64,000 bases of DNA from Guptibacillus hwajinpoensis (GTDB lineage: Bacteria; Bacillota; Bacilli; Bacillales; Guptibacillaceae). The notes under the pieces were generated by a model. It was not told the DNA's origin and ran no database searches. It saw nothing but the letters and a program-made list of their open reading frames with translations. How positions within the stretch are numbered: position 1 is the stretch's first letter; each line of letters starts with the position of its first letter. The position numbers and the translations under genes are program-made. The stretch is taken from assembly GCF_001039475.1 (NCBI RefSeq), contig NZ_LELK01000004.1, forward strand, positions 557,055 to 621,054, in the 5' to 3' direction. Of this stretch, positions 59,163 through 64,000 are shown one piece after another.

Positions 59163-60238
59163 GTATAGAGAAAGTGCGGATGTTTCTAGAAGAGAAGAAC
59201 TATGATGGCATTCTGTTACGAAGAAGAAATAATTTCTCGTGGGTAACGGGTGGAAATACGAATTATATCGTCCAGACGATGGAAGCGGGCGTGGCGGACT
59301 GGATCATTACTCCTGAGAAAGCGTACCTTGTTACGTCAAAAATGGAAGAACGGCGTATTGTCGAGGAAGAATGCAGGGAGTTGTCCTTTTCATTTGAAGT
59401 GCTTTCTGTTGATTGGTACACATCAGTTGACGGTTTAATTGAAGAGGTTACTTCTAATAAGCGAATGGCAACAGATATGATCTATTCTGACTGGGATGTC
59501 GTAGATGAAGAGCTTTCACATTATCGCTCAGTGTTAACAGAGGGTGAACGGGAGCGATACAGAAATCTTTGTCAAAAAGCGGCGAAAGCGGTGGAAGAGA
59601 CGTGTTGGGAATTGGAACCTGGACAAACCGAGAATGAAATTGAAGCACATCTCGCTTCCAAGGTGTTGAGTAGTGGGATGTCGATTCAAGTGCTACTTGT
59701 AGCAACTGATGAACGAATTTACCGCTACCGTCATCCAATTCCTACTGAAAAGAAACTTGAGCGACATGCGATGCTTGTACTTTGTGCAGAAGAAGGTGGT
59801 CTTGTAGCCAATGTCACAAGACTCGTCTATTTCGGGGAATTGCCAGAAGAACTACGAAGAAACAGCGCTTCAGTCGCTAAAATCGATAGTGTGATGAACG
59901 CAGCAACGAGAGTAGGCGTTACAGCGGGTGACGTGATTGTAGCTGGTGTGAATGAGTACGCAAACCAGGGATTTCCTGATGACTGGAAGTTACTACACCA
60001 GGGTGGATTAACAGGTTATAACTCACGCGAATTTCTAGCAAACCCTGAAACTACGAATCAAGTTGTGGTGAATCAAGCCTATGCTTGGAACCCTTCTTTA
60101 CCAGGTGTGAAGTCAGAAGATACGATTCTCCTTACGGAAGAAGGAATCGAATTTATGACACATACAGGCGAGTGGGTGTATCAGGAAGTTGAAGTAGATG
60201 GCGTAACGTTTGTGCGTCCTGCGGTGTTGGAGCGGTGA
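59159..60238 (+). CDS. M24-fold protein (creatinase/aminopeptidase P-like), metal ligands not conserved
   Basis: 359 residues. An N-terminal creatinase-type domain (YDGILLRRRNNFSWVTGGNTNYI) is followed by a pita-bread domain. Metallopeptidases of this fold have D-x-G...D-(I/M)-TR, an HxxGH-type histidine and two glutamates. Here the matching stretch is CAEEGGLVANVTRLVYFG, with Asn where the second metal Asp is expected, and the His region is LHQGGLTGYNSREF. The protein may therefore be a non-metal hydrolase (creatinase itself is metal-free) or non-catalytic. It is translationally coupled to galE, so a link to galactoside metabolism is likely. Function not known. Confidence 0.82.
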   Translation: MSIEKVRMFLEEKNYDGILLRRRNNFSWVTGGNTNYIVQTMEAGVADWIITPEKAYLVTSKMEERRIVEEECRELSFSFEVLSVDWYTSVDGLIEEVTSNKRMATDMIYSDWDVVDEELSHYRSVLTEGERERYRNLCQKAAKAVEETCWELEPGQTENEIEAHLASKVLSSGMSIQVLLVATDERIYRYRHPIPTEKKLERHAMLVLCAEEGGLVANVTRLVYFGELPEELRRNSASVAKIDSVMNAATRVGVTAGDVIVAGVNEYANQGFPDDWKLLHQGGLTGYNSREFLANPETTNQVVVNQAYAWNPSLPGVKSEDTILLTEEGIEFMTHTGEWVYQEVEVDGVTFVRPAVLER

Positions 60239-60261
60239 GTACGGAGAGAAGAAAGTAGATT

Positions 60262-60288
60262 AGGGGTCAGGCTCGTGCCTGACCCCTA
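60262..60288. repeat. GTCAGGCAC-type palindrome between convergent genes
   Basis: AGGGGTCAGGC-TCGT-GCCTGACCCCT, perfect 11-bp arms, followed by ATTTGTTT. It sits in the 62-nt gap between the M24-fold gene and the convergent zinc-ribbon gene, where it may act as terminator. Confidence 0.8.
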
Positions 60289-60300
60289 TTTGTTTGACTT

Positions 60301-61857
60301 CTATTTGTTTGTTCGTTGCTTCTTCCAATAAGCACCCCCAATTGCGAGGAGGGTTGAGAAGATAAAGCATTTGAAGAACGTGCTGATCGCGGAGAAGCCA
60401 TAGAAAAGAGTCGGCAACTCTTCCATTTCTAAGGAAGAGTCAGTGATAGGACTACTATAGAAGTCAATTCCTATATTTGTTCCGGCCACTAGTAATGACA
60501 TAAACAAAGCGTATATGAAACCAAACATTGCAATCTGATGAATTCGAACCGAGCCTTCTTGCTGCATTCGATAGCCTGCCCAGACAAAGAGTGTGATGGG
60601 GAGGAGTAATCCAAGTAGCAAATAGAATCGTAGATCTTGAACGTTGTTCAATAACATTGTGATATCTTGATCTGTAACTGTTGGAATGACTTTCATTCCT
60701 GCTAGCGTGGAGAAATCAATTTGAACATTTTCACCGTATCCACTCATATTAAGTGAAAGTGATGAGAGGTTGAGAACATTCCACAAGAGAAAACCAAGCT
60801 GGACGATAGTAAAGACAAATACGCTTGTTGGTATGTCTTCCAATCCAAGCAACCTTAAATCATCTACAATAAATCCGTAGAACACAGCCATCGTTATTAC
60901 AATACAGGATGTGATCCCCATGGTTATGGTTCTTACTCCTTCTTTAAGAGGAGAAGAAGTAAGTGACTTTAACGTGCCACTTCCAAGTAAGCATCCGATA
61001 AAAGAAAAAACTGTCCCAATGAAAAATGCTACAAAGAATGCTTTTAAAAATGGGTAGTTGTTTTCAATGGCTAAGCTTGCCGAGTACCAATCATCTGCTA
61101 CTTCCCCACTAAATGAAAAGCCTGCAAAGATGGCAACTATAGCTGTTAGTCCACCGTAAACCGCTCCAATGAGAAGGGAGGATATCCAGTATTGCTGTGT
61201 ATCTAAAGGATTTCTCCTGCCGTATAAATAGCCGCTAAGTAATAGCGCAATCAGTGGTATAAGAAGGAGTATGATGTAGCCAGACTCTAAATAAACGCCA
61301 CCTTTATAGGTCTCATCATCAAATGTGGAATCAAATGAAACCTTAGAGTTGAGCAAATGAGTGGCCATCCAGTAATCTGTCATCCCTGTATAAGGATCAG
61401 TAGGTAGGTTAGCTTCTCCATTATCATAGAAATCGTATAATATCCCCTCCTGCCCTACTCTTGCATACTCTGCAATCGCTTCTTGCAAAGAAACAGTTTC
61501 CCCTTGAAAACTCTCCGCAATAATAAACGATGCAATTCCTACTAGTAGAAAGGCAAGAAATGCGCATAGAAGAGCCATCCTTTTATTGATGCCACTAAGG
61601 TCTGGAAGGGCTTGAGATGGGGCTGCTACTTTCTCCTTCGTTCGCTCGAATTTAAATGGAATGAATGTTAGTTGAAAAGCCCCGCACTTCATGCAATAAA
61701 GGTGTTCATCTGTATTAGACGTGCCACAGTCAGAGCAGAATTTCGGAGTTGCCCCGGATGTGACGTGCTGCTGCAGATCATGTTGTTGAAATGTCCCGTC
61801 ATTCGGACAGTAATTATCGCCAAACGGTACTTCATTTCCGCAGGTTGTACAATACAT
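60301..61857 (-). CDS. Zinc-ribbon multi-span membrane protein
   Basis: 518 residues. Two N-terminal zinc ribbons: MYCTTCGNEVPFGDNYCPNDG and KFCSDCGTSNTDEHLYCMKCG (four Cys pairs in all; the second pair of the first ribbon has only one Cys). About eight transmembrane helices follow, with a long extracytoplasmic loop after the first. ATG 61857 is preferred over GTG 61869, because GGAGG overlaps the latter. It lies 15 nt after another zinc-ribbon gene on the same strand. No known family is recognised beyond the zinc ribbons; possibly a sensor or channel. Confidence 0.8.
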   Translation of the reverse strand: MYCTTCGNEVPFGDNYCPNDGTFQQHDLQQHVTSGATPKFCSDCGTSNTDEHLYCMKCGAFQLTFIPFKFERTKEKVAAPSQALPDLSGINKRMALLCAFLAFLLVGIASFIIAESFQGETVSLQEAIAEYARVGQEGILYDFYDNGEANLPTDPYTGMTDYWMATHLLNSKVSFDSTFDDETYKGGVYLESGYIILLLIPLIALLLSGYLYGRRNPLDTQQYWISSLLIGAVYGGLTAIVAIFAGFSFSGEVADDWYSASLAIENNYPFLKAFFVAFFIGTVFSFIGCLLGSGTLKSLTSSPLKEGVRTITMGITSCIVITMAVFYGFIVDDLRLLGLEDIPTSVFVFTIVQLGFLLWNVLNLSSLSLNMSGYGENVQIDFSTLAGMKVIPTVTDQDITMLLNNVQDLRFYLLLGLLLPITLFVWAGYRMQQEGSVRIHQIAMFGFIYALFMSLLVAGTNIGIDFYSSPITDSSLEMEELPTLFYGFSAISTFFKCFIFSTLLAIGGAYWKKQRTNK

Positions 61858-61872
61858 ATCCCGAAACACCTC

Positions 61873-62355
61873 CTACCCGTTTTTCATCCCGCAACAACCG
61901 CAGAATTGGGCTCCCTCTGGTATGTTTTCCTGACAGCTTGTGCAAAAAACGGTTGAAACGATCGGTGTTTCAGGCACATGCACTTTGTTTCCGCAACTTC
62001 CGCAGAAGGTATCATCTTCGCTCACCGATGCACCGCATTCACACGTCTGTCCATTTGATTCCCTACGAAGTTGTTGTTCAAGTTCTTTATTAGCTTGATA
62101 GAGTTCTAGGTCATATTGGATGATTCGCTCTGCTTGCTCATTTAACTCGGTATGCTGAACTTCTCCTTTTCGAACAAGGCGATAAGCCATTTCACCCAGC
62201 TGTCTGATGATTTTGGCTCGATTCATAGCCGCTTCACTTGCTGCTTTTCTTAATTGAGACACTTCTTGAGCGGTTTGAAGTTTGTTCCTTCCTTGTTGTA
62301 GTCCATCTTGGAGTTTAGATATTCCTCCACCGATTTTTGTTTGCAAATCTGACAT
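61873..62355 (-). CDS. Coiled-coil zinc-ribbon protein
   Basis: 160 residues. Residues 1-95 are helical and charged (KLQDGLQQGRNKLQTAQEV, then LNEQAERIIQYDLELYQANKELEQQLRRES), suggesting a coiled coil. Two zinc ribbons close the protein: CECGASVSEDDTFCGSCGNKV and FCTSCQENIPEGAQFCGCCG. ATG 62355 follows AAAGGGGGGA; the frame extending to 62457 has no ribosome site. It forms an operon with the zinc-ribbon membrane protein and is divergent from the TcaA-like gene. Soluble partner or adaptor role is a guess. Confidence 0.85.
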   Translation of the reverse strand: MSDLQTKIGGGISKLQDGLQQGRNKLQTAQEVSQLRKAASEAAMNRAKIIRQLGEMAYRLVRKGEVQHTELNEQAERIIQYDLELYQANKELEQQLRRESNGQTCECGASVSEDDTFCGSCGNKVHVPETPIVSTVFCTSCQENIPEGAQFCGCCGMKNG

Positions 62356-62476
62356 GACAGTCCCCCCTTTTTTAGCGTGTACTTTTTCATAGTTATGTCC
62401 AAAGTCTTGAATCATGTTAGAAAAATACATAGAAAAAGGGATACAAAAAGCGATCATAAAATGAAATAACTACCAT

Positions 62477-63910
62477 ATGATTGGAATGAATGGTAGGAGG
62501 TGGAAAGATGGGTTTTGCGAGTTTTGTAATAGGGAAGAAACCGGAGCCTTTTGTGTAAAGTGTGGGCGAAAGGTTACGGAAACAACTCCGATTAGGGGTA
62601 AGAAATGGACAATCTGGTTAATCAGTATAGGTGCACTCGTTATTCTTTTTGTCGGCAGTTACTATACGTTACGGATGCTAGCATCACCGGAACGAACGAT
62701 TGACCAATTTCGTGAGGCTATGTTCGAAGGAAACTATGAACAAATGAAAAAGGTTGTTTCCAAAGTTAATCCTCTTCTTTCACACGAAGCTGAATTACAA
62801 GGATTTGTTGAGTTAATGAAGAACCATCCTGAGCAACGTTCTCTTCTCATTCAAGATCTTGATCGTCAGGCTAGAGGTTTAACGGATCGTGAGTTTGGTA
62901 AACGGGATGAGGCGTTATTTGTTGACATGAAGCTAACCAAATCAGGTAAGAAATTTCTTCTTTTCGATGACTATATGATTGCACCAGCCCCAATCTATGC
63001 AAGCGTGTATACGCAGTTTCCGGGTACGTCTCTTAAGATTAATAGTCAAGACGGAGGTGTATTCGGAGGAACGGAAGATGGGAAGAAAGTAGGGCCATTT
63101 CTCCCTGGTCTCTATCAATTTGCATCAGAGATTAAGAATGAGAGCTACACGATGAAGGGAAAAGCAGAAATTGAATTAATGACATCAGAGGAAACAGCGA
63201 AAATCGATCTTTCCGTAAACGGAGCTTATGTATCACCAGAATCCAATCATGACGATGCGGTTCTGTTTGTGAATGGCAAAGATACAGGCGTTACAATCGA
63301 TGAAGCTGGAAAAATAGGACCATTTCCTATTGATGGTTCAGTTGTAATGCATGCTGAAAAGAAGTTTGAAGCAGGCGTAGTGAAAAGCCCCTCGGTTCCA
63401 TTTGATGGAGGGGAAGTCTACTTAGCAGTAGATTATAGTGAACCAGATCCGGTTGTGATCGAGAAGGAGGTGCAGAGAGAGCAAATTTCTTCAGATCCAG
63501 ATTACTCTGAGTCAGTTATTGATGCAGTTAATACGTATTTAAGAGATTGGATTAATGCTTACGAGAATGTAGATGCCAGTTATTTCACAAACCTTACACC
63601 TGAGCTATACTCCTATTTTGAAGATCGTTTTGTATCGGTTAAGCAAAATAACGGAGCCTTCACAGGAGATGTCCTAGAAGCAGCTTTTGATATGGATAGC
63701 CTCTCCATAAGTTCTTCTGGTAAGAAAGCTGTCGTCGATGTTCTCGTAACGATGGATTCTGCCAATCACAAGCCTGGAGATCAAAATGTCGTAACAGAAG
63801 TAACTTCTAGTGCTTTTCGCTACGAGTTAGTGAATAGTGGAGGGAAATGGCTGATCGATAGTCGGAGAGAAATTGACGGCATTGACTTAACAAATTCTGT
63901 TGCTTATTAA
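62477..63910 (+). CDS. TcaA-like zinc-ribbon membrane protein; start region possibly frameshifted
   Basis: About 470 residues of the TcaA type (teicoplanin-resistance-associated family, known from Staphylococcus). An N-terminal zinc ribbon FCEFCNREETGAFCVKCGRK is followed by one transmembrane helix (WTIWLISIGALVILFVGSYY), then repeated extracytoplasmic domains and a C-terminal NTF2-like domain (SVIDAVNTYLRDWINAYENVD ... KWLIDSRREIDG). The only strong ribosome site (TAGGAGG) precedes ATG 62508, which is in a different frame and stops after 16 codons. In-frame starts (ATG 62477, 62486) lack a good site. One base may be missing in the GGG run near 62510, by mutation or sequencing error. Confidence 0.85.
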   Translation: MIGMNGRRWKDGFCEFCNREETGAFCVKCGRKVTETTPIRGKKWTIWLISIGALVILFVGSYYTLRMLASPERTIDQFREAMFEGNYEQMKKVVSKVNPLLSHEAELQGFVELMKNHPEQRSLLIQDLDRQARGLTDREFGKRDEALFVDMKLTKSGKKFLLFDDYMIAPAPIYASVYTQFPGTSLKINSQDGGVFGGTEDGKKVGPFLPGLYQFASEIKNESYTMKGKAEIELMTSEETAKIDLSVNGAYVSPESNHDDAVLFVNGKDTGVTIDEAGKIGPFPIDGSVVMHAEKKFEAGVVKSPSVPFDGGEVYLAVDYSEPDPVVIEKEVQREQISSDPDYSESVIDAVNTYLRDWINAYENVDASYFTNLTPELYSYFEDRFVSVKQNNGAFTGDVLEAAFDMDSLSISSSGKKAVVDVLVTMDSANHKPGDQNVVTEVTSSAFRYELVNSGGKWLIDSRREIDGIDLTNSVAY

Positions 63911-63923
63911 CGTTGTAGCACAG

Positions 63924-63952
63924 TGGGGGTCAGGTACGAGCCTGGCCCCCCC
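63924..63952 (+). repeat. GTCAGGCAC-type palindrome with U-tract, after the TcaA-like gene
   Basis: GGGGGTCAGG and CCTGGCCCCC around TACGAG, followed by CCTTTATTTT. It probably ends the TcaA-like transcript. The last 48 bases of the window hold nothing recognisable. Confidence 0.7.
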
Positions 63953-64000
63953 TTTATTTTGCCATTTATTTAATATTCAATATACATCTGCTGTGACAGG

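Overview
The window is a 64 kb chromosomal segment from a low-to-moderate G+C Bacillaceae-type Firmicute, probably an environmental, marine or alkaliphile/halophile-like Bacillus relative. This is inferred from Firmicute-type Shine-Dalgarno sequences (GGAGG), sigma-A promoters, a SAM-I riboswitch ahead of metQNP, cre-like sites, a tagD/tagF/tagGH wall-polymer block, and gene families whose best-known relatives are in Bacillus. I see no rRNA, tRNA, CRISPR array, prophage or intact transposase. The species cannot be named from the sequence alone.

Layout. (1) 1-3224: the end of a KDPG/KHG aldolase gene and a complete TRAP transporter (dctP-dctQ-dctM), probably for an acidic sugar or uronate derivative. 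(2) 3745-16065: a peptidoglycan-recycling locus. It holds a secreted AmiE-like amidase, NagZ and NamZ, then the regulator MurR, a second AmiE-like protein without a signal peptide, an ABC sugar importer, a MurK-like kinase and the etherase MurQ. In Bacillus subtilis the same pathway uses the PTS permease MurP; here an ABC importer plus a kinase appear to replace it. (3) 16550-19508: an AT-rich pair, a kinase-fold phosphotransferase and a PglK-like ABC flippase, behind a promoter whose spacer is a perfect palindrome. (4) 19659-22176: a tiny conserved-type protein and an S9 peptidase. (5) 22223-27755: a sulfur amino-acid block with a SAM riboswitch, metQ-metN-metP, an HcxA-like dehydrogenase and a TcyP-like cystine symporter. 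(6) 27836-31864: two micro-ORFs, a lipoprotein, a histidine phosphatase, a large AAA/LuxR regulator and a divergent DUF4870 membrane protein. (7) 31910-42471: cell-surface polymer genes (galU, GT2, CDP-alcohol phosphotransferase, tagD, GT2-TagF fusion, second TagF-like enzyme, tagGH, galE). (8) 42619-60238: a methyltransferase, then a galactoside-utilisation regulon with two near-identical sugar-binding lipoproteins, two permeases, GH35, GH36, a LacI-type regulator, galK, galT, GH42, galE and an M24-fold protein. (9) 60301-63910: three zinc-ribbon proteins, one of them TcaA-like.

How the parts fit. In the recycling locus, NamZ, NagZ and AmiE should trim wall fragments outside the cell. The ABC importer should bring in MurNAc or a small muropeptide, MurK should phosphorylate it and MurQ should convert MurNAc-6P to GlcNAc-6P. 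In the galactose regulon, oligosaccharides enter by the ABC importer, cytoplasmic GH35/GH42/GH36 release galactose, and GalK-GalT-GalE (Leloir pathway) feed it to glycolysis. Neither ABC importer has its own ATPase gene, so a shared MsmX-type ATPase elsewhere is expected.

Repeats are a strong theme. A MITE-like family of about 200 bp has five copies (3223, 8898, 16075, 33120, 52008). Short GTCAGGCACGTGCCTGAC-type palindromes occur at least eight times. A GCGGGTGGTG..CAGGCAC repeat occurs three times between or beside genes and once inside the S9 peptidase gene. Several repeats abut or supply stop codons and the last codons of genes.
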